The notes: generated by a model not told the origin, from the letters alone. DNA of 64,000 bases from Bacillus cereus group sp. RP43 (GCF_040459645.1 NZ_JARVHQ010000001.1:434001-498000); one strand, 5' to 3'. Positions 1 to 9,565 are shown, counted from the stretch's first letter. Numbers and translations are program-made.

Positions 1-713
1 TGATGAGATCCGTGTTCTTCAATCAATTTTTCAACCTTGAAATTTGTTTCTCCCATTGCTGTAATAACTTCTCCTAGTGTCCAGCGCCTAATTTTTGTTC
101 TCGGTAAAGCGTATTTCTGTGATTCCGTAAGGAGAGTACTATAAGCTACGTCATCTTCAATAAGTTCTTCATCGAAATAATTTCCATTTGCTCGAAATGA
201 TGGATGATCTACTCCTAATAATTTTGTATAAACGGGATGATAGTCACGCAGTATAAATGTCCCATCTTGTTTTAGTAAGTGAGAGATTATATGAAAGAGT
301 GGTTTTAAGTCTAAAAAGTAATGGAGCACGCCAAGTTCCAGTAACACGATATCAAATGATTGGGATAGATTTAAATCTAGTACATCGGAAACGATATACT
401 GAATAGAGACGTCAGCCGCTTCGGCTAGTTCGGTTGCATATTTTTTATTACTTGCTGAAATATCTACAACTGTTACATCGGCTCCTAAAAGAGCAAGAGC
501 AACCGCTTTATTTCCTTTTGACCCGAGTAAGTTAATAATACGTTTTCCTTTTGGAGATTGTATGTAAGGTAAATAGTGATCTACCTCGCGCGTAGGATCT
601 TCCATGAGCTTTTTTGCATAATCCGCTGGCGCCCCGTGGCGATTTGTCCAAGCTTCATAAGCAGCTGCATTCCAACTTTTTTCATTAATCGTGCTTAGTT
701 GCTTTTGATTCAA
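1..713 (-). CDS. class I SAM-dependent methyltransferase (3' end outside window)
   Basis: The gene runs off the left edge, so about 237 N-terminal residues are visible. The chain reads like a Rossmann-fold methyltransferase: a nucleotide-binding strand with LLGSKGNKA, an acidic VTVVDIS after the next strand, and a DIVLLELGVLHYF segment. The best start is TTG at 713, placed after AAGGAG at the usual distance (no ATG fits). The substrate is not recognisable. It diverges from the T-box/metG2 unit. Confidence 0.8.
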   Translation of the reverse strand, partial: MNQKQLSTINEKSWNAAAYEAWTNRHGAPADYAKKLMEDPTREVDHYLPYIQSPKGKRIINLLGSKGNKAVALALLGADVTVVDISASNKKYATELAEAADVSIQYIVSDVLDLNLSQSFDIVLLELGVLHYFLDLKPLFHIISHLLKQDGTFILRDYHPVYTKLLGVDHPSFRANGNYFDEELIEDDVAYSTLLTESQKYALPRTKIRRWTLGEVITAMGETNFKVEKLIEEHGSH

Positions 714-834
714 TATTATCACTCCTTTTGTGAACATATAGTTATTCGGTGAATGAGTGGGATTTCCTGTTTTTTTGAATTAAAGTTTGATTTTTCTGTT
801 ATTAAGTCGTAAAATACGTGTTATACATAAAAGC

Positions 835-1124
835 GTTGAAAAGGAAAAGTAGAATGGAATCATTCTTTCCAGAGAGCTTCGGTAGCTGAGAAGAAGCAAG
901 AATATTCATTTGAACAATGGCCTTTGAGCTTCGTCCTGAACTTATCAAATGATAATAGTAGGCGGCGACGAGAGTTGGTACTCGTTATCAAAACCACAGT
1001 ATAAGAGCATATAGCTCCGTACTTGTTAAGGCTAATTATGTGAGTAATTGGCGAAATAAGGTGGTAACGCGACTGTTTATACAGCCCCGCCCTTATCTTT
1101 TTTAAGATAAGGGTGGGGCTTTTT
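835..1124 (+). promoter_or_regulatory. T-box riboswitch, methionine-specific
   Basis: A T-box leader precedes metG2. Stem I carries AGAGAG and the distal GGTAGCTGAGAA motif. In the specifier loop an AGTA strand faces GAAC, followed by ATG at 917-919 just above the closing AAAGG/CCTTT helix, so the specifier is Met. The T-box proper is at 1058-1073 (TGGTAACGCG, one base off the usual TGGNACCGCG); its UGGU fits an ACCA tRNA end. The intrinsic terminator is at 1083-1124. Uncharged tRNA-Met should switch the gene on. Confidence 0.9.
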
Positions 1125-1147
1125 ATATTTAAAAGGAGGAATTTAAG

Positions 1148-2782
1148 ATGAGTATTTTTATTGGAGGCGCTTGGCCGTATGTGAATGGTTCGTTACACCT
1201 TGGGCATATTGCGAGTTTGTTACCTGGAGATATTTTAGCACGATATTATCGGGCAAAAGGTGAGAATGTGTTGTATGTTTCGGGAAGTGATTGTAATGGA
1301 ACACCGATTGCAATTAGAGCAAAACAAGAAGGGGTTACAGTAAAGCAAATAGCTGATCAATATCATGAAGAATTCGAGCGATGTTTTCATAATCTTGGTT
1401 TTACGTATGATTACTATACACGCACAGATAGTGAGCATCATCATGAAACTGTTCAAAAAGTCTTTTTGAGACTATTAGAAGAAGGTTATATTTATAAAAA
1501 AGTCGTTGAACAGGCTTATTGCGAAACGTGTACGCAATTTTTACCGGATCGATATGTAGAAGGTATTTGTCCGCATTGCCATGAAGCAGCGAGGGGCGAT
1601 CAATGTGATGCTTGTTCCGCTATTTTAGATCCACTCGATTTGTTAGAAAAGAAATGTAAGTTATGCGGTAGTACGCCATCAGTACAGGAAACAGAGCATT
1701 TCTATTTTGCATTGCATAAATTTCAACAACAAATTAAAGCGGCTGTAGAAATTGCAAAGCAGAAAGGAGCATGGCGCGACAATGCAATTCAATTAACAGA
1801 GAGATATTTAAAGGAAGGATTACAAGATAGGGCAGTATCACGTGATTTACCAATCGGGGTACCAATTCCTTTGGAAGGATATGAAGATAAGAAAATTTAC
1901 GTATGGATTGAAGCGGTGACAGGGTATTATTCAGCGAGTAAACACTGGGCTGAAGAAACAGAGAAAGCGGATCAAGAGTTTTGGGATAGAGATGCGAAAA
2001 CATATTATGTACATGGCAAGGATAATATTCCGTTTCATTCAATCATTTGGCCAGCGGTATTACTTGGAATAGGAGAAGAAGCGATCCCGCGTCATATCGT
2101 TTCGAATGAGTATTTAACAGTAGAAAAAAGAAAGTTATCGACAAGTAAAAACTGGGCAGTATGGGTACCTAATATATTGGAACGCTATAATCCAGATTCT
2201 ATTCGTTACTTTTTAACAGTAAATGCACCAGAAAATCGTGATACTGATTTTTCATGGCGTGAATTCATTTACAGTCATAATAGTGAACTATTAGGTGCAT
2301 ACGGGAACTTTGTGAATCGGACGTTGAAGTTCATTGAAAAGTATTATGATGGCATTGTGCCAAAAGCAAATATTAATATAGAGCTGAGAGATAAGGTAGA
2401 AGGATTATATAAAGGTGTAGGAGAGGCGATTGAACAAACTAAATTTAAGGTGGCGTTAGAAACAATATTTGATGCAGTACGCTTTGCAAATAAATATTTT
2501 GATGAAAAGCAGCCTTGGAAACAAAGAGAAGAGGACCCAGTTTCATGTGAGGAAACAATTTATAATTGTGTTTACCTGATAGCAAACTTTGCACAACTGC
2601 TTGAACCATTTTTACCGTTTTCAAGTGAAAGAGTTAGAAATACATTATCGAGTGTTAAAGTAAATTGGGAACCTCAAAATACGTTGCCAAACCGAATTGA
2701 TAATGTGCAGCCATTATTTGAGCGAATCGATGTAAAACAAATTGAACATGAGGTAGAGAAGTTATATGGAGCGGTAAAGTAA
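1148..2782 (+). CDS. metG2: methionyl-tRNA synthetase (second, short form)
   Basis: The product charges tRNA-Met with methionine in the cytoplasm. The class I signature HLGH is at residues 17-20 and the KMSKS-equivalent KLSTSK near residue 330. Between them lie four CxxC-type cysteine pairs (CETC, CPHC, CDAC, CKLC) of the zinc knuckle. At 544 residues it lacks the C-terminal tRNA-binding (Trbp111-like) domain of the usual Bacillus enzyme. B. cereus group strains are known to carry two MetRS enzymes, and this matches the accessory MetRS2 class, which is reported to be less sensitive to MetRS1 inhibitors. AGGAGG sits 8 bases before the ATG. A Met T-box regulates it. Confidence 0.93.
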   Translation: MSIFIGGAWPYVNGSLHLGHIASLLPGDILARYYRAKGENVLYVSGSDCNGTPIAIRAKQEGVTVKQIADQYHEEFERCFHNLGFTYDYYTRTDSEHHHETVQKVFLRLLEEGYIYKKVVEQAYCETCTQFLPDRYVEGICPHCHEAARGDQCDACSAILDPLDLLEKKCKLCGSTPSVQETEHFYFALHKFQQQIKAAVEIAKQKGAWRDNAIQLTERYLKEGLQDRAVSRDLPIGVPIPLEGYEDKKIYVWIEAVTGYYSASKHWAEETEKADQEFWDRDAKTYYVHGKDNIPFHSIIWPAVLLGIGEEAIPRHIVSNEYLTVEKRKLSTSKNWAVWVPNILERYNPDSIRYFLTVNAPENRDTDFSWREFIYSHNSELLGAYGNFVNRTLKFIEKYYDGIVPKANINIELRDKVEGLYKGVGEAIEQTKFKVALETIFDAVRFANKYFDEKQPWKQREEDPVSCEETIYNCVYLIANFAQLLEPFLPFSSERVRNTLSSVKVNWEPQNTLPNRIDNVQPLFERIDVKQIEHEVEKLYGAVK

Positions 2783-2791
2783 AATATAAGG

Positions 2792-2975
2792 AAAAGACCT
2801 TTCAAATAAAGTGAAACTTTAATCAGTGGGGGTTTTGTTCATCCCCCACTGATTATTAGTTGAACCAATCGGGCTTTTACGGGCAGTTGATCCCCCACCT
2901 AAATTCTTTGCTTTCTCTGAATTTTGAGGTGGGGGTCTTAATGCCCGTTAATGCGGGATAAAGGAAAGGTCTTTT
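2792..2975 (+). terminator. metG2 terminator split by a bcr1 insertion
   Basis: The arms AAAAGACCTTTC (2792-2803) and GAAAGGTCTTTT (2964-2975) are perfectly complementary over 12 bp, and the second arm ends in a T run. The loop is now occupied by the 157 bp bcr1 element. Without the element and one ATAAA copy the loop would be only about 8 bases. Confidence 0.8.
2806..2962 (+). repeat. bcr1-type repeat, copy 1
   Basis: This 157 bp element has ATAAA at both ends (2806-2810 and 2958-2962), which looks like a target duplication. It starts GTGAAACTTTAATCAGTGGGG and ends near GCGGGATAAA. Internally it forms a G-run/C-run hairpin flanked by AATCAGTGG/CCACTGATT and a second hairpin with CCCCCACC/GGTGGGGG. 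It matches three other copies here and fits the published bcr1 family of the B. cereus group. It encodes no transposase and must move in trans if it moves. Confidence 0.9.
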
Positions 2976-3120
2976 GTTATGCTGTATAATACTCTTTCTT
3001 ATCTTTCAAAAAGAAAAGCAAGGATTACGAGAATAATAGCCGCAATAATGTTATTTTGAAGGTAGTATTAAAGTTTAACATATCGTAACTTTATTCACAT
3101 TTATATACAAGTTGATGTTT

Positions 3121-4023
3121 TCACGCACTATGCACACGATTATGTTTTTTTTCTTTCCTAGCAGTAAGTGGTTGCGGTGTAAAAATACCGAGTAATATAA
3201 CCACGATCCCAATCCACTGCATTAGCGATACAACTTCATGAACAAGTGTAATAGAAGCGATAATTGCTGTTGGTAATTCAGCTGCACCTAATATTGTACC
3301 AAGTCCCGTTCCGACTTTTGGTACGCCAATTGAAAAACAAATGACAGGTATAATAACCCCGAACAATCCAAGGAAGAAAGCATATTTCCATAGGCCTGCT
3401 TGTAAGGCACCATCTGTTAAAAAGGTAGGCGGGAAAAATAAGCATACAATAAGAGTAGCACTCGTTGTCATAAGAAAGCTTTTCATATAAGGCGGAACAT
3501 CTGTAGCAACACGCCCGCTTACAAATACATAGAATGAGAAAGAGACGGCAGCTAATAGCCCGAAGATAATACCTTTCGTAGAAAAGTTTTGTCCAAGACC
3601 TTCAAATACTCCACCAGCAAACAATGTACCAGTAAATAAAATAATAATAGATATAACTTTCTCACGGCTTGGGAATGTTCGGTTGGCAATCGCTTCGATG
3701 ACTACACCAATCCAAGTGAACTGAAAGAGTAAAACGACAGCGATAGAGGCTGGCAGTTCTTCTACAGAAATAGCATAGAAAATACCTGTCATACTCATTG
3801 TTGTGCCGACTGTTAGTAACGAAAAGAATTGGTTTTTTGATACTTTATGACGTGAAAAGAAAAGAACGAGTAAAAGTAGTCCAATCCATCCGAAGACATA
3901 TTGTCCTCCTAGTAATTGGTGTGATGAAAATCCTTCGATGAATCCGAGTTTAAAAATAGTTGAAAGTACGCCGTAGCTACAAGCGCCGAATAAAACTAGT
4001 AATGAATACTTAAATTTCTCCAT
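3121..4023 (-). CDS. EamA/DMT-family transporter
   Basis: A 300-residue, very hydrophobic protein with about ten membrane helices in two similar halves, the standard EamA (drug/metabolite transporter) layout. A short basic tail (RKEKKHNRV) ends it. The substrate cannot be told. The start ATG at 4023 follows AGGAGG at 4030-4035. Directly upstream of that ribosome-binding site lies a bcr1 copy, and beyond it the terminator hairpin of the histidine kinase gene. Confidence 0.87.
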   Translation of the reverse strand: MEKFKYSLLVLFGACSYGVLSTIFKLGFIEGFSSHQLLGGQYVFGWIGLLLLVLFFSRHKVSKNQFFSLLTVGTTMSMTGIFYAISVEELPASIAVVLLFQFTWIGVVIEAIANRTFPSREKVISIIILFTGTLFAGGVFEGLGQNFSTKGIIFGLLAAVSFSFYVFVSGRVATDVPPYMKSFLMTTSATLIVCLFFPPTFLTDGALQAGLWKYAFFLGLFGVIIPVICFSIGVPKVGTGLGTILGAAELPTAIIASITLVHEVVSLMQWIGIVVILLGIFTPQPLTARKEKKHNRVHSA

Positions 4024-4039
4024 GTGAAAACCTCCTTAT

Positions 4040-4197
4040 ATAAAGTGAAACTTTAATCAGTGGGGTTTTGTTCATCCCCCACTGATTATCAGCCCGCACC
4101 AATCGGGCTTTTACGGGCAGCCTGACTCCCACCTAACTTCTTTGCTCCAGCCGAATTTTGAGGTGGGAGTTTTACTGCCCACAAATAGCGGGATAAA
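4040..4197 (+). repeat. bcr1-type repeat, copy 2
   Basis: This 158 bp copy has ATAAA at 4040-4044 and 4193-4197. It lies five bases upstream of the ribosome-binding site of the DMT transporter and abuts the terminator of the sensor kinase gene, so it fills the gap between those two genes. Confidence 0.9.
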
Positions 4198-4198
4198 T

Positions 4199-4236
4199 AA
4201 AAAACGCCCGTTATCCTAATAAGGACAACGGGCGAA
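4199..4236 (-). terminator. intrinsic terminator of the two-component operon
   Basis: Read on the minus strand, CGCCCGTTGTCC pairs with GGATAACGGGCG (one mismatch) around a short loop and is followed by TTTTTTATTT. It ends the response regulator/kinase transcript, or acts as an attenuator for the downstream transporter gene. Confidence 0.8.
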
Positions 4237-4315
4237 CGAAACAGAGTCAGAGACTCTACAAAATTCCGCCACTCATACGAAGTATGAGTTTGGGGTATGA
4301 AATTATAGTAGTAGT

Positions 4316-5758
4316 TTACATTGCTTTTGGAAAGACAATTGAGCATTTTACACCTTGAGGTGTGTTTTGTATTCCATAAGGAAACTGATGTTTATCTAGT
4401 ATTTGTTTTACAATATATAATCCAAGACCGCTACCTTGTACTAAACCGTTGTTTCCAGGATTAGCGCGATAGAAAGGCTCAAATAAATGAGCGAGTTTGT
4501 CCTCATCAATTTGTGAACCTGTATTTAATACCTCTAATGCGTAACCGTTCGGTTTTTCATAAAGCTTTATATATACATGCTGATGATCGATTGTATAATG
4601 AATTGCATTTGAAATAATGTTAAAAATAGCAGTTTGAATAAATTTAGAATCAGCTAAAATTTGTACGTCTTGTTTAATATTAGATTGAACATTTAATTGC
4701 TTTACAGATATAAAATAATCTACTTTCTTCATAACGTCCTCAATGATGTTAGATAGTGAAATAACTTCTAAATTCGGTTTGAATTGAGGGTTTTGCATTT
4801 TGGATAATTCTGACATCTCTTCCGTTAATACGTTAATATCCTGCATCATCTCGTAGGAACGTTTTAAGTATTTATCTCTATCTTTGTAAGCACCGATTCC
4901 GTGAATCATACCATCTAGTTGTCCCATAACGGCTGCGATAGGTGTTTTTAATTCATGGGATACCATAGACATAAATTCTTTGCGAGATTGTTCTAATTGT
5001 TGTTCTTTCTTAAGCTCATTTCGTAAATCTTTATTTGTTTCGTGTAGATTCTTCACAATGGTTGGGACTTGTGAAGCCGCTACTTGCAAATTAAAATCTG
5101 TTTGATCTGTATTTTTGTTAGGTGATTGCTGATCTGAAAAGTCCAGATTTATAATATCTTTTAAAGTATCACTCATATATTGAAAAGGTTTGGCAATTAG
5201 TTTGGTATAAACTAAAGAACCGAGCAGAGATAATGCAAGCATTGTTGCACCAATATTTGGAGCTAATTGTTGCATTATCTCTGCTAAACTTGGATTATCG
5301 TGTGTTTCGTTTGTTTTCTTTGCTGCATTTTGTGTATGTAAGGAATCAGTGTTAGCCGCTGTTTGTTCTGCTTTAGTATGTAATTCACTTTTGTTACTTT
5401 TCTCCGAAAGATTTGCTACATTTTCTTTTGCTTTTGTAGTTTGGCTAGGTTGCAAAAGATGATTAATAGCCGTAGAGAGTGTTTTGAAATCTATAATAGA
5501 TGACTGGAAATTTGAGATACTACCCTCTGAAAAAACTTTACTCTGTTCTCTTTTATTTTGTTCGTTTTTTGTAACTGAATCCGCATGTTCCGCAGTTTGA
5601 GTTTCAGGGTTTTTCGCATAACGCCCTTTATCATAGTTTAAAGCTAGAAAATAAATGATTTGATAAAGACAAATTGATAAAAGAACACAAAACAATAGGG
5701 TTTTGATGAAAATATTTTTGGTGATGTTATCCTTGCTATGCTTCGATTTTGTAGCCAA
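4316..5758 (-). CDS. membrane sensor histidine kinase
   Basis: A 480-residue kinase that partners the response regulator encoded just upstream. It has a membrane helix near residues 16-40 and an extracellular segment of about 125 residues rich in Lys, Asn, Gln, Ser and Thr with no Cys. A second helix lies near 168-190. The HisKA box SHELKTP has the phospho-acceptor at His268, and the ATPase domain shows NIISNAIHY and GSGLGLYIVKQI. The start is TTG at 5758, inside the end of the regulator gene, so the two are translationally coupled. The low-complexity sensor gives no clue to the ligand. Confidence 0.9.
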   Translation of the reverse strand: MATKSKHSKDNITKNIFIKTLLFCVLLSICLYQIIYFLALNYDKGRYAKNPETQTAEHADSVTKNEQNKREQSKVFSEGSISNFQSSIIDFKTLSTAINHLLQPSQTTKAKENVANLSEKSNKSELHTKAEQTAANTDSLHTQNAAKKTNETHDNPSLAEIMQQLAPNIGATMLALSLLGSLVYTKLIAKPFQYMSDTLKDIINLDFSDQQSPNKNTDQTDFNLQVAASQVPTIVKNLHETNKDLRNELKKEQQLEQSRKEFMSMVSHELKTPIAAVMGQLDGMIHGIGAYKDRDKYLKRSYEMMQDINVLTEEMSELSKMQNPQFKPNLEVISLSNIIEDVMKKVDYFISVKQLNVQSNIKQDVQILADSKFIQTAIFNIISNAIHYTIDHQHVYIKLYEKPNGYALEVLNTGSQIDEDKLAHLFEPFYRANPGNNGLVQGSGLGLYIVKQILDKHQFPYGIQNTPQGVKCSIVFPKAM

Positions 5759-6401
5759 TGCCTTTCACCGTTTTAATATAAGTAATTCCTAATTTTTTCC
5801 TTAAATTTTTAATATGTGTATCTATAACTCTTACATCACCATAATGTTCATAGCCCCATACCTTATTTAACAAATCACTTCTTGATAATACTTTTCCTCG
5901 ATTTTGTAACAACGTATATATAATCTCAAATTCTTTAGTTGTTAGTTCAATTTGATTACCATGAACATAAGCTGCATATGCTGTAGAATTTAACATCAAT
6001 TCATGGAATTGTAGTATAGTTGCAGTTTCGGCTTCCTTCGTTGTTGTCCTTCTTAATACAGCTTCTACGCGTTTAATAAATACCGTGTAATGGAACGGTT
6101 TCGTAATATAGTCATCAACGCCCAACTCAAACCCTTTAATTTCACTCTCTTCATTATGTAAGCCTGTTAACATAATGATTGGTACATCAGACTGTCCACG
6201 CATAATTTTACAAATACTATAACCATCTATATCTGGTAACATTACATCAAGGAGGACAAGGTCGTATGAATTTTTTTGGAAAAGAAGAATACCCTCTGTT
6301 CCAGCGCCAACCACATCAACAGTAAAATTTTGGGCAGTTAAAAATTCACGAATAAGTTCTTGTATATCTGGGTTGTCTTCAATCACCAGTATATGCGTCA
6401 T
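5736..6401 (-). CDS. OmpR/PhoB-family response regulator
   Basis: A 221-residue DNA-binding regulator. The receiver domain starts ILVIEDNPD, with the phospho-acceptor Asp52 in LLDVMLPD and the conserved Lys in DDYITKPF. The C-terminal winged helix ends GKVLSRSDLL...RVIDTHIKNLRKKLG. ATG at 6401 is chosen over an upstream in-frame start because AGGAGGTG precedes it at good spacing. The stop overlaps the start of the kinase gene. Confidence 0.93.
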   Translation of the reverse strand: MTHILVIEDNPDIQELIREFLTAQNFTVDVVGAGTEGILLFQKNSYDLVLLDVMLPDIDGYSICKIMRGQSDVPIIMLTGLHNEESEIKGFELGVDDYITKPFHYTVFIKRVEAVLRRTTTKEAETATILQFHELMLNSTAYAAYVHGNQIELTTKEFEIIYTLLQNRGKVLSRSDLLNKVWGYEHYGDVRVIDTHIKNLRKKLGITYIKTVKGIGYKIEA

Positions 6402-6764
6402 AGTAACACCTCCTAAATAACGCTTTTTACTGCAATATTCGAATTCATCATTTTTTGGATGACTCAAGTTGTATATACATATAATAAGCCCCCGCTATAA
6501 AATAATCATAAAAGTAGCAAGGGGAATTGTTTATTGGACTGAATATTTCAGGATCACAGTAGTTCTATTATAGTATGCAATGTAAAATTTATAAAATATT
6601 ATAACTGTATAATTTTAATATCTATGTTTATTAATGTTTTTATGCTATTTAGTGCAGTCTACTTTCATTATATATGCAAGTAGAGTTGTTTAGCTACTGT
6701 AAATGAATAAATAAAATAAGCCAAGATATAAAATTCTTGGCTACATGTAAATCTTGTTCATAGG
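6402..6764. other. intergenic region, 363 bp
   Basis: This AT-rich spacer holds the two-component operon's upstream region and, at 6705-6741, the terminator of the L,D-transpeptidase gene. I see no gene and no other clear element in it. Confidence 0.6.
6705..6741 (-). terminator. terminator of the L,D-transpeptidase gene
   Basis: On the minus strand GCCAAGA/TCTTGGC pair around an 8-base loop and are followed by TTATTTTATTTATT. The arms are at 6720-6726 and 6735-6741. Confidence 0.75.
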
Positions 6765-7226
6765 TTATTTTACAGTGACAGTGGCACGTTGGTGAATACG
6801 TTCAAATAACCAATGTATATCATTGTTATACATGCGAATACAGCCAAGTGTTGTAGCTTTGCCAATCGCTTGATTATTGTTAGTCCCATGAATCGCATAC
6901 GTTGTTCCGTATGTTCCTGCCATATTTAATCCGAGCCAACGGTCACCAAGTGGATTACGTGGATCGCCGCCTTTAATATGTCCTGTATAATAAGGACGGT
7001 TTTTAATTTTATTTACCACTTGAAAAGTACCTTTCGGTGTAGGTGTTGCTGTTTTGCCAGTAGCGACAGTGAAGCTTTTTATAAGCTTTCCATTTTGATA
7101 GAAATCCATTTTATTTAATTTCGTGTCAACGATAAGTTGTTCGTTATTTGAAGCCGCTTCCACAGACATATATGGAACAGTTAAAAAAACTAACGATAAC
7201 ATGATAGTTACTAGTAATTTTTTCAT
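6765..7226 (-). CDS. YkuD-type L,D-transpeptidase
   Basis: A secreted 153-residue enzyme that probably forms or edits 3-3 cross-links in peptidoglycan. A Sec signal peptide covers residues 1-24 (cut after VEA). The YkuD domain shows the HGTNN histidine motif and LGCIRM with catalytic Cys129. There is no LysM domain, unlike B. subtilis YkuD. The start ATG follows AAAGGAGAATATC. It stands alone with its own terminator. Confidence 0.92.
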   Translation of the reverse strand: MKKLLVTIMLSLVFLTVPYMSVEAASNNEQLIVDTKLNKMDFYQNGKLIKSFTVATGKTATPTPKGTFQVVNKIKNRPYYTGHIKGGDPRNPLGDRWLGLNMAGTYGTTYAIHGTNNNQAIGKATTLGCIRMYNNDIHWLFERIHQRATVTVK

Positions 7227-7256
7227 TGATATTCTCCTTTTACTATTTTAGTAGTA

Positions 7257-7700
7257 TTACATACAATGAATTTGTAATCCTCGTAATGCTTGATGTACGT
7301 TTTCATTTAGTGATTCACAAAAAGTGGTGATTTTCGTATTATGTTTGTTGTTTTTATCAATGAGCAGTCTTTCATTTAGTAAAAGCTCGCCGTGTAGTCC
7401 GAAGCTCTGTACTTGAATGTTCATTTCATCTTCTGTTTCAGAAATGATTGGCAAGAAATAATGAAACGCTTTAGTTGGAATGATATAACTTTTTCCGATC
7501 ATGCTTTCATGATTAGAGTTAGTCCATTTTTTCGTGACAATTTTAATATTCTTTTTAGAAACGACAAAAGATAGCGTTGTGGATTTTGTTAAACTTACGT
7601 CAAATTCATTTGTTTCACATATGTGTAAAGTAAAAATCGTTTCATTTGGATGAGACTCAACATTTGTATTAATAAAATCATGCATTTTATAAGCTTCCAT
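7257..7700 (-). CDS. hypothetical cytoplasmic protein
   Basis: A 147-residue protein I do not recognise. It has no signal peptide, membrane helix or clear motif, and is mixed alpha/beta with many Thr and Asn. The start at 7700 (MEAYKMHDF) is preferred to an in-frame start seven codons upstream because GGGAG lies 8 bases before it. It lies 30 bp upstream of the L,D-transpeptidase gene in the same direction and may be co-transcribed with it. Confidence 0.7.
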   Translation of the reverse strand: MEAYKMHDFINTNVESHPNETIFTLHICETNEFDVSLTKSTTLSFVVSKKNIKIVTKKWTNSNHESMIGKSYIIPTKAFHYFLPIISETEDEMNIQVQSFGLHGELLLNERLLIDKNNKHNTKITTFCESLNENVHQALRGLQIHCM

Positions 7701-8114
7701 TCTTATTCTCCCTTTTTTCAATTTCGGAAAACGATTTATATTTATTCAATTTAATGTTTAGGTAATATAGTAGTTAAACTTTTCAACAAATTCCGATATA
7801 ATCTTACAATACATATATGAAGCTAATATGAAGTTAGTATGAGTTTGTTATGGTTTTTTATAGAGAACAAAATGAGGCGATTTCCGAGTGCTGAAAACTG
7901 GATGAAATTTGTATATTAATGACTCTAGCCATTGTAATAGATAGGTGTCATCCCGTTTTAAAACGATAACTTATATAATTAAATAAAGAACAGAAAACTT
8001 TAGCATGAGTCTTACAAAAATGTAATAAAAATGTAAGCTATTGTGATAGTTATTTCGACAATTTTTTTATACAATAATAGTAAGAAGTTGTACGTGATTG
8101 AAAGGAGAGATGAC
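7701..8114. other. intergenic region, 414 bp
   Basis: This is the divergent upstream region of the hypothetical gene and the DedA gene. It is very AT-rich. Apart from a short imperfect repetition of ATATGAAGNTA-like words at 7813-7843 I see no gene, hairpin or array. Confidence 0.5.
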
Positions 8115-8729
8115 ATGGAATGGGTTCATGAATTATTTCAGCAATACGGGTATTATGTAGTGCTTGTAGGCTTGCTGTTAGAATATATTGCGCTTCCGTT
8201 TCCGGGAGAGCCAACATTAGCATATGCGGGATTTTTAGCACAGAAGGGTGATCTAAGTTTACCTATTTTAATTATCCTATCCTTTATTGGGACAAGTGTA
8301 GGAATGACGATTCAATACTTTTTAGGGAATAAGCTTGGTATGCCTTTTGTTCAAAAATACGGTAAGTACGTATTTTTAACACAAAAAAAAATTGATTTAA
8401 CGAGAATGTGGTTCGATAAGTATGGATATTTTCTAATCTTTATCGGTTTCTTCATTCCTGGTGTACGTCATTTTACAGGATACTTTGCAGGTATCATTAA
8501 CTTACCGTTTCGCCGTTTTGCGATTACAATTTATTCAGGTGCTTTATTCTGGGTATCGTTCTTCTTAATTGGTGGCTACTGGTTAGGTGGTAACTTACAT
8601 GATATTTTCGGATTACTGGAAGATCATATCGGTAAAATCATTTTCGGAGCCATTGTCATTGTAGCAATTACGTTAGGTATTCGTTTCCGCAAACAACTAA
8701 AACGAGTATTATTACAAAACGCAAGTTAA
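8115..8729 (+). CDS. DedA/VTT-family membrane protein
   Basis: A 204-residue integral membrane protein of the DedA (SNARE-associated/VTT) family, members of which act in lipid flipping and membrane homeostasis. Family marks are the early LEYIALPFPGEPTL segment, a central GK...KYG, and the FFIPGVRHFTGYFAG motif with its conserved Arg. ATG at 8115 after GAAAGGAGAGA is the start; a longer frame upstream lacks a ribosome-binding site. A strong terminator follows. Confidence 0.92.
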   Translation: MEWVHELFQQYGYYVVLVGLLLEYIALPFPGEPTLAYAGFLAQKGDLSLPILIILSFIGTSVGMTIQYFLGNKLGMPFVQKYGKYVFLTQKKIDLTRMWFDKYGYFLIFIGFFIPGVRHFTGYFAGIINLPFRRFAITIYSGALFWVSFFLIGGYWLGGNLHDIFGLLEDHIGKIIFGAIVIVAITLGIRFRKQLKRVLLQNAS

Positions 8730-8760
8730 TATGGAATCCATTCTATGTCAGATTTTAGGG

Positions 8761-8788
8761 AGGCAGTGCAAAAGCACTGCCTTTTTTA
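8761..8788 (+). terminator. terminator after the dedA-like gene
   Basis: AGGCAGTGC and GCACTGCCT pair perfectly with an AAAA loop and are followed by TTTTTT. Confidence 0.9.
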
Positions 8789-9565
8789 TTGTATTTTCCA
8801 GTTTGCTTTTATCTTTCCCTTGATACCGTAACCGGTCACTACTATATAATATGTTCCTGTTTTACTAGGTGAAAGTTCGTACGTATCATTGCTTAGTATG
8901 GACATAGGTTCATATTTATTAAATTCACTAGAAAAGTAAGTGCTATAACCTTGGTAGGCGCTATTTTCAGTAATAAGGAAGTTTACGTTAACTTCAAGTG
9001 TTTTTCCCTTTTTTACATAAACGGGTATTTTATGTGTGCCGTTAAAATATGAGAAATCCGCCTCAAATGTATTTTTTGTACTGTGCTCAACCCATTGTTC
9101 TTTTTGGGTAAAATCAATAGAGCATATTGCAATGAATAAAATAGGAATGATAATAGCGGTCATATATCGAAACCATTTTGATTTATTTGCTATACATGTA
9201 CATAAATAAAAGAAAAGTGAACAAATTGCCCCTACAGATCCAATTATGAAAGTTAGAATAATATCTCCTCCATTGTATATATGAAATGGAAGAAAGAATA
9301 AGTAACCAGATAGAATATAAAGCAAAACTTTTCTTGGCGTGCTATTATGTTTTGAATTTAATTTGTCAATTACAAGCGAGCATAAAATCGCGTAGAAGAA
9401 AAGAAGGTAAAACCAAGAATTATATAAAAATCCAGTTAAGTATGCGGAAGTTTTAAAGAAATTCATATCACTTCCTATAAAGAAAAATAATAAAAAAGAA
9501 AAAAAGAGAGAACAGGCCGCTGAAAATTTAATAAGAGCGTAAGGAAAGACCGTTTTTTTATCCAT
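8786..9565 (-). CDS. membrane protein with C-terminal extracellular domain
   Basis: An unrecognised 259-residue protein. The first ~150 residues hold about five membrane helices. The remaining ~105 residues form a beta-rich outer domain ending in a YELSPSKTGTYYIVVTGYG segment, like bacterial pre-peptidase C-terminal or jelly-roll domains. The start at 9565 (MDKKTVF) follows GAGGTG. Its stop lies next to the dedA terminator, so the two genes converge. Confidence 0.7.
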   Translation of the reverse strand: MDKKTVFPYALIKFSAACSLFFSFLLFFFIGSDMNFFKTSAYLTGFLYNSWFYLLFFYAILCSLVIDKLNSKHNSTPRKVLLYILSGYLFFLPFHIYNGGDIILTFIIGSVGAICSLFFYLCTCIANKSKWFRYMTAIIIPILFIAICSIDFTQKEQWVEHSTKNTFEADFSYFNGTHKIPVYVKKGKTLEVNVNFLITENSAYQGYSTYFSSEFNKYEPMSILSNDTYELSPSKTGTYYIVVTGYGIKGKIKANWKIQ

